A stretch of DNA of 64,000 nucleotides from JBFXAF01 sp050184585 (GCA_050184585.1 JBFXAF010000004.1:310001-374000), one strand, 5' to 3'. Positions 1 to 9,172 are shown, numbered from the stretch's first letter. Notes: generated from the letters alone by a model not told the origin. Numbers and translations are program-made.

Positions 1-65
1 GAGCGGGCGGTCCGGCGACATGGATCGTCTGTCTGTCCTACCAGTCGGGACGGGTTCGAGCGGGT

Positions 66-884
66 TCAGTCCGAGATCGTCGAGATGTCCGGCGCGTCGA
101 CGGCCTTCATGCCGACGACGTGGTAGCCCGCGTCGACGTGATGCACCTCACCTGTCACGCCGCGTGACAGGTCCGAGAGCAGGTAAACCCCGGCGCCTCC
201 GACATCCTCGATCGAAACGACACGCTTCAGAGGCGAATTGTATTCGTTCCATTTCAGGATGTAGCGGAAGTCGCCAATTCCTGACGCGGCGAGTGTCTTG
301 ATCGGACCTGCCGAGATCGCGTTGACGCGGATGCCGCGACCGCCGAGGTCGACGGCGAGATAGCGCACGCTCGCCTCGAGTGCAGCCTTGGCGACACCCA
401 TGACGTTGTAATGCGGCATCACCTTTTCGGCGCCATAGTAGGTGAGCGTGATCATCGAACCGCCGTCGTTCATGACAGGCTCGGCGCGCTTGGCGACAGC
501 CGTAAACGAGTAGACCGAGATGTCCATGGTGCGCAGGAAGTTGTCGCGCGTCGTCTCGACATAACGGCCGTCGAGTTCGTCCTTGTCGGAGAACGCGATG
601 GCATGGACAAGGAAGTCGATCTTGCCCCACTTGGCGGCAACATTCTCGAACACCGCGTCGAGACTCGCCAGATCGGTCACGTCACAGTGGCCGGCGATGT
701 GCGCGCCGAGTTCTGCTGCGAGCGGTTCGACCCGCTTCCTGAAAGCGTCGCCCTGGTAGGTCAAGGCCACTTCGGCGCCCTGATCGACACAAGCCTTGGC
801 GATACCCCAGGCGATCGACCGGTTGTTGGCGACGCCCAGGATGAGGCCGCGCTTGCCGGCCATGAGCCCGTTTCCACCCGCCAT
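66..884 (-). CDS. fabI: Enoyl-[acyl-carrier-protein] reductase [NADH] FabI
   Basis: This enzyme reduces trans-2-enoyl-ACP to acyl-ACP, the last step of each round of type II fatty-acid synthesis in the cytosol. The 272-residue product has the FabI form of the nucleotide-binding motif (GVANNRSIAWG, about residues 17-27) and the FabI catalytic pair Tyr159 and Lys166 spaced Tyr-x6-Lys, which separates it from ordinary SDR proteins with Tyr-x3-Lys. Length is normal for the family. An internal ATG at residue 8 (position 863) is an alternative start; the upstream ATG is kept because a GGAG lies about 10 nt before it. It is the downstream neighbour of a J-protein gene on the same strand, with a hairpin between them. 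This FabI class is the triclosan target in other bacteria. Confidence 0.95.
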   Translation of the reverse strand: MAGGNGLMAGKRGLILGVANNRSIAWGIAKACVDQGAEVALTYQGDAFRKRVEPLAAELGAHIAGHCDVTDLASLDAVFENVAAKWGKIDFLVHAIAFSDKDELDGRYVETTRDNFLRTMDISVYSFTAVAKRAEPVMNDGGSMITLTYYGAEKVMPHYNVMGVAKAALEASVRYLAVDLGGRGIRVNAISAGPIKTLAASGIGDFRYILKWNEYNSPLKRVVSIEDVGGAGVYLLSDLSRGVTGEVHHVDAGYHVVGMKAVDAPDISTISD

Positions 885-910
885 CGTGAAGCCACTCCGT
901 CTGTCCGTGC

Positions 911-935
911 CGGGTGCCTATCGCACAGGCACCCG
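911..935. terminator. Hairpin between the J-protein gene and fabI
   Basis: A perfect 9-bp inverted repeat (CGGGTGCCT and AGGCACCCG) with a 7-nt loop lies in the 80-bp gap between two genes read on the minus strand. No T-run follows it on either strand, so it could be a weak terminator, an attenuator or a 3'-end stabiliser. Confidence 0.4.
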
Positions 936-964
936 GGCGCTTCAAGCGCACGGGAGTGTCGGGG

Positions 965-1885
965 TCAGCCCTTCAGCTTGCGGGCCAGCGCCTCGAGTTC
1001 GGCGCTGTGTCCCTCCGGCAGCATGACCCGGACGTGCACGTAGAGGTCGCCGTGACCGCCTCCCTTTGTCGGCAGGCCCTTGCCCCTTACCCTGAGTGTG
1101 CGATCCGAACTCGACATCGAAGGAACGTTGACCGCAAGGCGGCCGGTTGGCGTTTCCACTGGGGTCTTGGCGCCCAGGACGGCATCGGCAAGCGGCACTT
1201 CGAGGTCTGCGTGCAGGTCGCGGCCGTCGATCGTGTAGCGCGGGTGGCGACGGATGCGCACCTTGACGAGCGCATCTCCCGGCACCGCGTAGGGACCCGG
1301 CTCTCCTTGACCCTTGAGCCGGATCACCTGACCGTCCTCCAGATAGTCTGGCAGCTTGACGGCGATGCGGCGGCCATCGGGGAAGAGCGCGTTGACACGC
1401 GCACCCGTCGCGGCCTCCTCCACCGATACATCGAGATTGACGCTAAGATCCGGGCCGGCGCGACCGCTTCCCGGTTGTCCCCCGCCGGGGCGATGCGAGA
1501 AGGCCTGGCCGAAAAGCTCGGAGAAGATGTCGCCGTCCAGCCCAGCTCCACCCCCGCCTCCGCCGCGAAATTCCCAATGCGCGCCACCGGGACCGGCCTT
1601 GCCCTGGCGTCCGAAACCGGCGAACGGATCACCGCCCGTGGACTCGAAGCCCTGAAAGCGCTGCTTGCCCTCGGCGTCGATTTCGCCGCGATCGAAGGCC
1701 GAGCGCTTTTTCTCGTCGCCGACAATCTCATAGGCCTGGTTGACGGCTGCAAAGCGCTCCTTCGCCTTCGGATCGTCCCGATTCTGGTCAGGATGATACT
1801 TCTTGGCGAGTTTGCGGTAGGCCGCCTTGATATCCTTGGCCGGGGCGCCCTTGGCAACACCCAGCACCTCGTAGGGATCGCGCAT
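965..1885 (-). CDS. DnaJ-class J-domain chaperone, CbpA-like
   Basis: This is a cytosolic Hsp40-type co-chaperone expected to stimulate the ATPase of DnaK and deliver unfolded clients. Residues 1-65 form a J domain with the HPD tripeptide at 31-33. A Gly-rich linker (about 85-125) follows, then a C-terminal substrate-binding region with the usual DVSVEEA start. The Cys-rich zinc-finger domain of true DnaJ is absent, so it belongs to the CbpA/type II class, and 306 residues fits. It starts at an ATG and lies upstream of fabI on the same strand. It is unlikely to be the main DnaJ of the organism, which normally sits beside dnaK. Confidence 0.9.
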   Translation of the reverse strand: MRDPYEVLGVAKGAPAKDIKAAYRKLAKKYHPDQNRDDPKAKERFAAVNQAYEIVGDEKKRSAFDRGEIDAEGKQRFQGFESTGGDPFAGFGRQGKAGPGGAHWEFRGGGGGGAGLDGDIFSELFGQAFSHRPGGGQPGSGRAGPDLSVNLDVSVEEAATGARVNALFPDGRRIAVKLPDYLEDGQVIRLKGQGEPGPYAVPGDALVKVRIRRHPRYTIDGRDLHADLEVPLADAVLGAKTPVETPTGRLAVNVPSMSSSDRTLRVRGKGLPTKGGGHGDLYVHVRVMLPEGHSAELEALARKLKG

Positions 1886-1972
1886 TGGTTGACCGGTTCG
1901 ACTGGTGAGCGGAACTTAGCTGCTATATGCGACCGCCTAGGAAGAAATTCCAGAGCGACCGGCGGCTCGGGC

Positions 1973-2434
1973 TCAGATTTCGTCGAACGACAGGACCTGC
2001 CAGCCTGCGCCACCGAGACAGGTCTCGCCCTGGAATAGGGCTACACCGTCAAAGCTCTCGCGCGATGCGTTGAAACGCCGGCAGACCCCCTTCCCTCGCT
2101 TCCGCTCCGTCAGACCGGTGATCGCGCCGCGCGAGCCCGTGTCGGCATTCGCCCAGGACAGTCCTTTGGATTCGAAAGCGTCGATGTCGGCGGATGTCAC
2201 CGCGTTGTGGATCGTGGCTTCGTCGGAAAGGCGCGCGCCATCGGCCGCACGAGCGGCAATCGGCGGAATCGATGCGGTCTTGATGGTGTCGTCGACCGCC
2301 TGCGACGAAAGATCGAGGCCTCCGGACGCACAGGAAGCCAGAGCAGCGACCGAGAGGACGACCAGCAGAATGCGAGCGGCGCGGCCTCCCGGCAGCGCGA
2401 CGCAGCCCGATGACGCTTGCGCTTCCCGCAGCAA
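1973..2434 (-). CDS. Outer-membrane lipoprotein, RT0821/Lpp0805-like surface protein
   Basis: This is a predicted lipoprotein of 153 residues. The start chosen is a TTG at 2434, because it is preceded by GGGGAG at 6-nt spacing and gives a compact signal peptide (RAARILLVVLSVAALASC) ending in a clean lipobox Leu-Ala-Ser-Cys with the lipidated Cys at about residue 35. The longer open frame upstream overlaps the divergent pdxH gene and is rejected. The mature part is short and contains two Cys (in KGVCRRF and GETCLGG) near the C-terminus. A lipoprotein of this type next to pdxH is recalled from rhizobial genomes, and RT0821/Lpp0805 is the family suspected; no molecular function is known. Confidence 0.72.
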   Translation of the reverse strand: MLREAQASSGCVALPGGRAARILLVVLSVAALASCASGGLDLSSQAVDDTIKTASIPPIAARAADGARLSDEATIHNAVTSADIDAFESKGLSWANADTGSRGAITGLTERKRGKGVCRRFNASRESFDGVALFQGETCLGGAGWQVLSFDEI

Positions 2435-2477
2435 TGCGCGATCTCCCCTGGGGACCCGACGTCCATGAAGGATGAGT

Positions 2478-3092
2478 ATGTCCGCGCCAGAGTTAACGGG
2501 CGGTGACTTCACCGAGGCAGGCGAGCCGCTGGCTCTCTTCGCAACCTGGCTTGCCGACGCTACCCGCTCGGAGCCCAACGACCCGAACGCGGTCGCGCTC
2601 GCCAGCGTCGACGCCGACGGACTGCCCGACGTGCGCATGGTGCTGCTCAAGGACTTCGATGCTCGCGGCTTCGTATTCTACACCAATCTGGAGAGCGCCA
2701 AGGGCCGCGAGATCATCGCCTCGATGAAGGCGGCGATGTGCTTCCACTGGAAGTCGTTGAGGCGCCAAGTGCGGGTGCGCGGGGTGGTCGAGGTCGTGTC
2801 GGACGAAGAGGCGGATGCCTACTACGCCAGCCGTCCCCGTGGCAGCCGCATCGGCGCCTGGGCCTCGAAGCAGTCGCGGCCGCTGGAAAGCCGTTTCGCG
2901 CTGGAGACGGCCGTGGCGAAGTATACCGCTCGATACCCGGTTGGCGACATACCGAGGCCGAGGCACTGGTCCGGCTTCCGGATCCTGCCCGCCACGATCG
3001 AATTCTGGCACGACAGACCGTTCCGGCTCCACGACCGGCTCGTCTTCTCGCGAGCCGGCGACGCCTGGGAGAAGACGCGGCTCTACCCCTGA
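2478..3092 (+). CDS. pdxH: Pyridoxamine 5'-phosphate oxidase
   Basis: PdxH oxidises pyridoxine or pyridoxamine 5'-phosphate to pyridoxal 5'-phosphate using FMN and oxygen, completing vitamin B6 synthesis and salvage. The protein (204 residues from this start) has the FMN-binding region RMVLLKDFDARGFVFYTN, the YASRPRGSRIGAWAS segment and the C-terminal dimerisation and substrate region ending in RLYP, all typical. Two ATGs lie 6 nt apart (2472 and 2478); the second is preferred because AAGGA sits 5 nt before it. It is divergent from the lipoprotein gene with only about 40 bp between them. Confidence 0.95.
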   Translation: MSAPELTGGDFTEAGEPLALFATWLADATRSEPNDPNAVALASVDADGLPDVRMVLLKDFDARGFVFYTNLESAKGREIIASMKAAMCFHWKSLRRQVRVRGVVEVVSDEEADAYYASRPRGSRIGAWASKQSRPLESRFALETAVAKYTARYPVGDIPRPRHWSGFRILPATIEFWHDRPFRLHDRLVFSRAGDAWEKTRLYP

Positions 3093-3096
3093 GAGG

Positions 3097-3855
3097 TCAA
3101 CCCGCCTTCTTGCGGCTCATGAAGGCCATCAATGCCTGCTTCGCCTCGTCTGAACGGAGGCGCTCGCGAAAGAGCAGCCCCTCCTGCTTGACGCGCTCGG
3201 CGAGTTCGTCGCGGTTGCCGCGCATCAGGTCGCGGGCGATCTTCAGAGCCTCGGGCGGCTTCGCCGCCACGCGTTCGGCGGTGCGCAAGACCGCCGCTTC
3301 GAGTTCATTTTCTGGAACAACGTCGTAAATCATGCCGAGGGCCTTCGCCTTTTCCGCCGGAAAGCCCTCTGCCAAAGCCAACAGCGCGAATGCCTGCTGG
3401 CGGCCGATGAGCGCCGGCGCGAGGAGGCTCGAGCCGGCTTCCGGCGTGATGCCGAGGTCGACGAACGGCATGTGGAAGACGGTGCGCGGCGTGGCGAAGG
3501 TCAAGTCGCAGTTGAGGTGAAGCGTCGCGCCGATGCCGACGGCGATCCCGTCCGCCCCCGAAACCATCGGTTTCCGAGCGCGTACGAGCCCCATCAGGAA
3601 GTCCATGACCTCGGTTCCGCCCTCGCCGCCCATGGCGATCACCATGAAATCGGCCATGTCGTTGCCGGCGGAGAAGGCCCCCGGAACGCCGAGGAAGACG
3701 TGGCAGCGAACAGCCGGATCGGCGTCACCCTCCGCCAGCGCCTTCGCCATCGCGCCATACATCGCCCGCGTGATTGCATTCTTCTTTTCCGGCCGGTTCA
3801 TGCGGATCACCTGGACGGCTCCACGGCGCTCGACGACGATGTGTTCGGTGGACAC
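3097..3855 (-). CDS. Enoyl-CoA hydratase/isomerase family protein
   Basis: This is a crotonase-fold protein of 252 residues expected to hydrate or isomerise an enoyl-CoA. The oxyanion-hole loops are visible as FSAGNDMADF (about 60-69) and, further on, GADGIAVGIGATL (about 99-111). It starts at a GTG with GGGGAG 6 nt upstream. It lies 21 nt downstream of an acyl-CoA dehydrogenase gene on the same strand, so the two probably form a beta-oxidation operon acting in sequence. Its stop lies 4 nt from that of the convergent pdxH. The exact acyl substrate cannot be assigned. Confidence 0.88.
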   Translation of the reverse strand: MSTEHIVVERRGAVQVIRMNRPEKKNAITRAMYGAMAKALAEGDADPAVRCHVFLGVPGAFSAGNDMADFMVIAMGGEGGTEVMDFLMGLVRARKPMVSGADGIAVGIGATLHLNCDLTFATPRTVFHMPFVDLGITPEAGSSLLAPALIGRQQAFALLALAEGFPAEKAKALGMIYDVVPENELEAAVLRTAERVAAKPPEALKIARDLMRGNRDELAERVKQEGLLFRERLRSDEAKQALMAFMSRKKAG

Positions 3856-3876
3856 GCTGTTCTCCCCTCTGTTCGT

Positions 3877-5649
3877 TCACACCACGAGCGACGCTGCTGC
3901 TTCGCGCAGGCTCGTCCCACCCTCGACGCAGCGGAGCGAAAGAGCGCGCGTCTCCGGCAGATGGTTTTCGGCGAAGAACCGGCATAGCGCCGTCCTCGAG
4001 CCGCTCTCGTCGGCAAGCGCGGCTTTCGCGAGATAGGCGCCGCCCGCCGCGAGCGCGAAGAGGCGCAAGTAGGGCGTCGCGGCCGCAAGTGCGTCGTCGA
4101 TTCGCCCGTCGGACAGCATCGCCTGAAGCGCATCGGTGACCGACCCGAGATCTGCGAGCGCCGCATGCAGGATCGTTGCGCTGTCGCCGAAACCTGCCCG
4201 GTTGGATGAAGCAACGTCCGCCGCGATCTGCCTCAGCTCCGCGATACAGCCGTGGACATGCCCGCCGCCATCCAGCGGCAGCTTCCGGGTAACCAGATCG
4301 ATCGCCTGGATTCCGTTGGTGCCCTCGTAGATAGGGGCGATACGGGCATCGCGCAGCAAAGCCGCCGCGCCGGTCTCCTCGATGAAACCCATTCCACCGT
4401 GAGCCTGAATGCCAAGCGACGCGACCTCGACCCCGACATCCGTCGGGAAGGCCTTCGCCAGCGGGGTGAGCAGATTGGCGCGGTCGCGCCAGTGACCGGC
4501 CCTATCGCCACCCGCGCGCGCCATGTCGATCGCCTGCGCACAGGAGTAGGCGATCGCACGGGCGGCGCGAGTCATCGCCTGCATGGTCAGCAAGGTGCGC
4601 TGGACATCGGGATGGTGCACGATCGGCGTCATGCCCTCGCCGGCATAGGACCGCGCCTTGCCCTGCCGACGCTCGTTGGCGAAGGCGAGCGCTTTCTGGA
4701 ACGCCGTTTCCGCCACCGCCACCCCCTGGATGCCGACCGACAGACGCGCGTTGTTCATCATGGTGAACATGCAGGCGAGGCCGTTGTTCTCATCGCCGAC
4801 CAGCCACCCGACCGCGCCCGGCGACCTGTCCCTCGCGAAACCGTCGCCATAGATCATCGTGCATGTCGGCGAGGCATGGATGCCCAGCTTGTGCTCTATC
4901 GCTGAACAGAACACGTCGTTGCGTGCCCCGAGGCTGCCGTCCGCGTTCACAAGGAACTTCGGCACCAGGAACAGCGAGACCCCACGGGTCCCGGCCGGTG
5001 CATCTGGAAGCCGCGCCAGCACCAGATGCACGATATTGTCCGTGAAATCATGCTCGCCATAGGTGATGAATATCTTCTGGCCGAAGATGCGGTAGGTGCC
5101 GTCATCGGCCGGCTCGGCGCGGGCGCGCAAAGCAGCCAGATCCGATCCCGCCTGCGGCTCGGTGAGGTTCATCGTTCCCATCCACTCACCGGAGACGAGC
5201 TTGGCGAGATAGGTACGCTTCAAGTCCTCCGAGGCGTGCTTCTCCAGTGCTTCGACGGCGCCCATGGTCAACGTCGGGCCGATGCCGAAGGCCATCGAAC
5301 CGGAGTTCCACATCTCGAGAGCGGCAGTGGCGAGCATGGTCGGCAGGCCCTGCCCGCCGAAATCCTCAGGTCCCGAAAGTGCATTCCAGCCGGCATCGAT
5401 CCAGCGCCGATAGAGATCCTTCCAGCCGGGCGGCATCGTCACGGCCCCGGCGTCGAGCATCGCACCGGTCTTGTCGCCCACCGTGTGAAGCGGAGCCACC
5501 TCCTCGGTGGCGAAACGTCCCGCCTCGGCCAGGATGGCGTCCGCAAGGTCCTCGGAGAGATCGCCCACGAGGCCGGCCTGAATCGCCGATGAAAGCCCGG
5601 CCACATGTTTCAACGTGAAGGCGATCTCGTCGACGGGCGCGCGATACAT
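3877..5649 (-). CDS. Acyl-CoA dehydrogenase, long FadE/DmdC-like type
   Basis: This is an FAD-dependent acyl-CoA dehydrogenase of 590 residues, longer than the 380-400-residue short forms. Recognisable parts are the middle-domain motif MNLTEPQAGSDLAALR, the KIFITYGEHD segment, and the C-terminal QAHGGMGFIEET followed by IYEGTNGIQAIDL, where a catalytic Glu is expected. The length and C-terminal extension resemble 3-methylmercaptopropionyl-CoA dehydrogenase (DmdC) and related long enzymes, but this group is broad and often misnamed, so a generic call is kept. GGAG precedes the ATG. It is the first gene of a two-gene unit with the enoyl-CoA hydratase. Confidence 0.9.
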   Translation of the reverse strand: MYRAPVDEIAFTLKHVAGLSSAIQAGLVGDLSEDLADAILAEAGRFATEEVAPLHTVGDKTGAMLDAGAVTMPPGWKDLYRRWIDAGWNALSGPEDFGGQGLPTMLATAALEMWNSGSMAFGIGPTLTMGAVEALEKHASEDLKRTYLAKLVSGEWMGTMNLTEPQAGSDLAALRARAEPADDGTYRIFGQKIFITYGEHDFTDNIVHLVLARLPDAPAGTRGVSLFLVPKFLVNADGSLGARNDVFCSAIEHKLGIHASPTCTMIYGDGFARDRSPGAVGWLVGDENNGLACMFTMMNNARLSVGIQGVAVAETAFQKALAFANERRQGKARSYAGEGMTPIVHHPDVQRTLLTMQAMTRAARAIAYSCAQAIDMARAGGDRAGHWRDRANLLTPLAKAFPTDVGVEVASLGIQAHGGMGFIEETGAAALLRDARIAPIYEGTNGIQAIDLVTRKLPLDGGGHVHGCIAELRQIAADVASSNRAGFGDSATILHAALADLGSVTDALQAMLSDGRIDDALAAATPYLRLFALAAGGAYLAKAALADESGSRTALCRFFAENHLPETRALSLRCVEGGTSLREAAASLVV

Positions 5650-5760
5650 CGGCTCTCCTCGCGGCCGCTGTCGGCCGTCGGGCTTGTCTTGTGGCTAGTG
5701 CCTTTTTACGTAAGCGTCAATTCGCGCTAACCTTGGACATTGACTCGCCGGAAAACGACC

Positions 5761-5997
5761 ATGCTCGCCAGACCCGAGAAACATCGTTGCGTTGAATGTG
5801 GCCTCGCTTATGGCGAGCCGGGATTCCACTGCTATCACGGCAGGATCGAGGACGGCCCCGCCTACTGGTCCGACCGCGGCATCCTCTGCTCGCCGCGATG
5901 TTCACTGTCGCATACGAGGCGACGCGCGTCCGAGGGGACACTACCGACCGAACCCGCCTCGAGCCCGTTCGAGATCGAGTATTTCCTCAGGCGTTAG
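5761..5997 (+). CDS. Small putative zinc-binding protein of unknown function
   Basis: This short protein (78 residues from ATG 5761) has Cys residues spaced like a small zinc ribbon: CVEC near the N-terminus, a Cys-Tyr-His, and CSPRC about 30 residues later. An in-frame non-ATG start at 5740 would add 7 residues. A GGA lies about 8 nt before 5761. It is not recognised as a named family. On the other strand a short tail (TPEEILDLERARGGFGR, ending at 5941) is also open and protein-like, so the coding strand of this patch is not certain. The plus strand is preferred because paired Cys motifs rarely arise by chance in a shadow frame. Confidence 0.5.
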   Translation: MLARPEKHRCVECGLAYGEPGFHCYHGRIEDGPAYWSDRGILCSPRCSLSHTRRRASEGTLPTEPASSPFEIEYFLRR

Positions 5998-6061
5998 CAT
6001 CATGATGTCGAGGTTCGCTTGATATCCGACCTCAAGGTCGTGAGCGAACTTCGGAATCGGA

Positions 6062-7333
6062 TCACGAGCCGCGCTCTCGCTCGACCGCACGCCAGCCGAC
6101 GTCGCGGCGGCAGAAGCCTTCCGGCCAATCGATGCGGTCGACCGCGGCGTAGGCCTTGTCCCGAGCCTCACCAACCGTGCTTCCCATCGCCGTAACGTTG
6201 AGCACCCGCCCGCCATTGGCGACCAGCAAGCGGCCTTGCCACGCGGTTCCTGCGTGGAAAATCTTGGCGCCGGTGGCCGCCGCCTCGGCCAAACCGGAAA
6301 CCACCGTTCCCTTGCGTGGGTTGCCGGGATAGCCATCGGCCGCAATCACCACCGTCAGCGAAGGATCGTCGCGCCAACGAACCGACATATGGCCGAGCTG
6401 GCCGTCGGCTGCAGCCGAAAGAAGCACGAGCAGATCGTCCTTCAGGCGCATCATCAGCACCTGACATTCGGGATCGCCGAAGCGGACGTTGTACTCGATG
6501 AGCTTCGGACCGTCGGTCGTCAGCATCAGCCCTGCAAACAGAACCCCGACGAATGGCGACCCCATCTCCGCCATGCCTTCAAGCGTGGGTTCCACGATCT
6601 CGCGCATCGTGCGTGTCACTAGCTCCGGCGTCATGATCGCGGCAGGCGAATATGCGCCCATGCCGCCGGTGTTCGGACCGGTGTCGCCCTCGCCTACACG
6701 TTTGTGGTCCTGCGCGGTACCGAAGGGCAACGCCGTCCTGCCGTCGCACAGACAGAAGAAACTGGCTTCCTCGCCGACAAGGCATTCCTCGACCACGACC
6801 TCCGTGCCGTCCGGAGCGTCATCGAAACAGGCGTCGATCGCGGCGAGCGCCGCATCGACGGTTTCGGCCACGGTGACGCCCTTGCCGGCGGCCAGCCCAT
6901 CCATCTTGACCACGATCGGCGCGCCCTGCGCGCATATGTACGCCTTCGCCTCGTTCGGAGCGGAGAAGCGACGATAGGCCGCCGTCGGAATTTTCTGGCG
7001 CGCGCAGAGATCCTTCGTGAACCCCTTGGAACCTTCCAGCCGCGCCGCGCCCTTCGATGGGCCGAAGACGCGGAAGCCGGCGGAGCGCAGGCTGTCGGCG
7101 AGCCCTTCGACGAGCGGCACCTCGGGGCCGACTACCACGAGGTCGATCGCCTTGTCGCGGCAGAACGCCACCGCCTCCCCGTGGTCAAATGGGTCAAGCG
7201 CGACACACTCCGCCTCCTCGGCTATACCGGGGTTGCCGGGGGCGGCATAGAGCTTCGTCAGCAATGGCGACGCAGCGAGTTTCCAGGCAAGCGCATGCTC
7301 GCGACCGCCGGAACCGATCAGCAGGACATTCAT
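6062..7333 (-). CDS. purD: Phosphoribosylamine--glycine ligase
   Basis: PurD (GAR synthetase) joins 5-phosphoribosylamine and glycine with ATP in the second step of purine synthesis. The 423-residue protein begins MNVLLIGSGGREHALAWKL, the N-terminal signature of the family, and carries the ATP-grasp region with KMDGLAAGKGV and the downstream GPKLIEYNVRFGDPE metal-binding segment. Length is normal. It starts at ATG 7333 and is divergent from ubiA across about 105 bp that should hold both promoters. guaA and guaB lie far away in the same window and are not part of this unit. Confidence 0.97.
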   Translation of the reverse strand: MNVLLIGSGGREHALAWKLAASPLLTKLYAAPGNPGIAEEAECVALDPFDHGEAVAFCRDKAIDLVVVGPEVPLVEGLADSLRSAGFRVFGPSKGAARLEGSKGFTKDLCARQKIPTAAYRRFSAPNEAKAYICAQGAPIVVKMDGLAAGKGVTVAETVDAALAAIDACFDDAPDGTEVVVEECLVGEEASFFCLCDGRTALPFGTAQDHKRVGEGDTGPNTGGMGAYSPAAIMTPELVTRTMREIVEPTLEGMAEMGSPFVGVLFAGLMLTTDGPKLIEYNVRFGDPECQVLMMRLKDDLLVLLSAAADGQLGHMSVRWRDDPSLTVVIAADGYPGNPRKGTVVSGLAEAAATGAKIFHAGTAWQGRLLVANGGRVLNVTAMGSTVGEARDKAYAAVDRIDWPEGFCRRDVGWRAVERERGS

Positions 7334-7438
7334 GCTCCCCCGCTAGGGTCCACCCGGTGACTGGTCAAGACCGGAGTTGCCAGCCGGCGCGGTTATCCGG
7401 ACCTTGACGACCTTCGACGCTCCTGCCACTCCGCCTCC

Positions 7439-8422
7439 ATGGATCGCATCCAGACAAGGGACGCGCAGGGGCGCGTCGCCGACGCGCCAAGCGGCCATTG
7501 GGTCTATCGCGCCCTTCCCCGCGCAGTCTGGCCCTATGCCCAGCTCGCGCGCTGGGACCGGCCGATCGGCTGGTGGCTGCTCCTCTTCCCATGCCTGTGG
7601 TCTGCGACGCTCGCGGCCGTCGCCTATGCCGCCCCCGGAGAGCCGCTGTCCACCCTGCTGCCCAGCCTCTGGCACCTGCTGCTCTTCCTGATCGGTGCCA
7701 TCGCGATGCGCGGCGCCGGATGCACCTACAACGACCTCGTCGACGAGGGCATCGATGCCAAGGTCGAGCGCACCCGCTCGCGTCCATTGCCGGCCGGCAA
7801 GGTCACGCGGCGACAGGCGTGGGCCTTCATTTTCGCGCAGGCGATGGTGGGGTTTCTGGTGCTGGTCCAGTTCAACAGCTTCACGATCCTCCTCGGCATC
7901 GCCTCGCTGGCGATCGTCGCGGTCTATCCGTTCATGAAGCGGTTCACCAACTGGCCTCAGCTCGTCCTCGGCTTCGCATTCTCCTGGGGCGCGCTGATGG
8001 GCTGGGCCGCGCTCTTCGCGGACATAGACGCACCCGCGCTGCAGCTCTACTTCGGCTCGGTTTTCTGGGTCATCGGCTACGACACGATCTATGCCCATCA
8101 GGACAAGGAGGACGACGCACTGGTCGGTGTCCGCTCGACCGCGCGGCTGTTCGGCGACGCGACGAAATCATGGCTTGCAGGCCTCTATATCGGGGCGCTG
8201 ATCCTGTTCGCCTCGGCGTTTTCATCTGCCGAAGTCCCGATACCGGCATTCGCCGGTCTGCTGGCGGCGGCCGTCCACATGACGCGCCAGATCGCAACGC
8301 TGGACATCGACGATCCGGCCCAGTGCCTCAGGCTCTTCCACTCGAACAAGACCGTCGGCTGGCTGATCTTCCTCGGGCTCGTCGGATCCGGTGTCTGGAC
8401 CGCCTTCAAGCCGCTCGTCTGA
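7439..8422 (+). CDS. ubiA: 4-hydroxybenzoate polyprenyltransferase
   Basis: UbiA attaches the polyprenyl tail to 4-hydroxybenzoate, the committing membrane step of ubiquinone synthesis. The 327-residue integral membrane protein contains both aspartate-rich motifs: NDLVDEGIDAKVERTRSRPL (first prenyl diphosphate site) and DTIYAHQDKEDD (second). Multiple hydrophobic segments fill the rest, as expected for an eight- or nine-helix prenyltransferase. The polyprenyl diphosphate synthase encoded near 21 kb could supply its isoprenoid donor. It ends 3 nt from the convergent DUF6101 gene. Confidence 0.96.
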   Translation: MDRIQTRDAQGRVADAPSGHWVYRALPRAVWPYAQLARWDRPIGWWLLLFPCLWSATLAAVAYAAPGEPLSTLLPSLWHLLLFLIGAIAMRGAGCTYNDLVDEGIDAKVERTRSRPLPAGKVTRRQAWAFIFAQAMVGFLVLVQFNSFTILLGIASLAIVAVYPFMKRFTNWPQLVLGFAFSWGALMGWAALFADIDAPALQLYFGSVFWVIGYDTIYAHQDKEDDALVGVRSTARLFGDATKSWLAGLYIGALILFASAFSSAEVPIPAFAGLLAAAVHMTRQIATLDIDDPAQCLRLFHSNKTVGWLIFLGLVGSGVWTAFKPLV

Positions 8423-8425
8423 CGA

Positions 8426-8992
8426 TCAGCCCCGAGCGATGATTTCCTCGCCAGAGACGACGAGGCGAAGGCCAAGGTCACCGCACTTGCGGCGCGCCAG
8501 GAAACGCGGCCGGCGGCTCACGGCCATGCGGCGCGATCGGCGTTCCTGCGCAGGCAGGGTCTTGATGCACTCTCCAAGCGATTCCTCCAGCGTGCGGGCC
8601 ACGCCGTCGGCTTCGATGAGCAGCATAGGAAGCCGATAGGCCTCAGCCCACGCACGCCAGTCCGCCGCGACGTCGTCGAGGTCGTCGGCGACAAGGAGCG
8701 GGATGGATAGCGAGGGGTCCGAATGAAGAAGTTCGAGCGTCACGGTCACGTTGCCGTCCGAATCCTCGAGAGCCCGGGCAGCCACGCCACGGAATACGCG
8801 CGAGGGAAGTGCGATCGTCACCGGCAGGCCGCTGTGCGCCAGCGTGCGCCGGATAACCGCGCCGCGATGATCGATGGTGAATACGACATCGGAGATGTCG
8901 TCGCGCGTCGCATAGGTCACCGCCTGAGGCAGGCGGAGGGGGTCGAGGCGCATGTTGCGCCCCGCCCAGACTGGCTTCAGTCCGGTGTTCAT
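8426..8992 (-). CDS. DUF6101 family protein
   Basis: This 188-residue soluble protein is assigned to DUF6101, a family of unknown function that I recall beside ubiA in rhizobia. Visible traits are the region TIDHRGAVIRRTLAHSGLPV, the phrase VTVTLELLHSDPSLSIPLLV, and a basic Arg-rich stretch (RRSRRMAVSRRPRFLARR, about 151-168) that could bind nucleic acid or acidic lipid. It has no signal peptide or membrane segment and no catalytic motif I recognise. It starts at ATG 8992 and converges with ubiA. Confidence 0.78.
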   Translation of the reverse strand: MNTGLKPVWAGRNMRLDPLRLPQAVTYATRDDISDVVFTIDHRGAVIRRTLAHSGLPVTIALPSRVFRGVAARALEDSDGNVTVTLELLHSDPSLSIPLLVADDLDDVAADWRAWAEAYRLPMLLIEADGVARTLEESLGECIKTLPAQERRSRRMAVSRRPRFLARRKCGDLGLRLVVSGEEIIARG

Positions 8993-9172
8993 CTTGCGAG
9001 CCTTCCTGTAACTCCCGAGAGCCGGTTTTCCGGTCTTCTCCGAACCGGTTGGAGCCGGCTTCTTATGGGTCGCAAGATAGCGCGGGCCGCTTACCGCCGC
9101 CCTTAGGAACTGGGTTAAATTTTGCTGATCCGGGAATTGGTTAGCGGAATCCGACCGTTGGCCGAATTCATG

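Noticed and set aside
5941..6345. Minus-strand open frame overlapping the end of purD.
   Set aside because: Most of it is a shadow of purD; only its last 20-odd codons are protein-like, not enough for a gene call.
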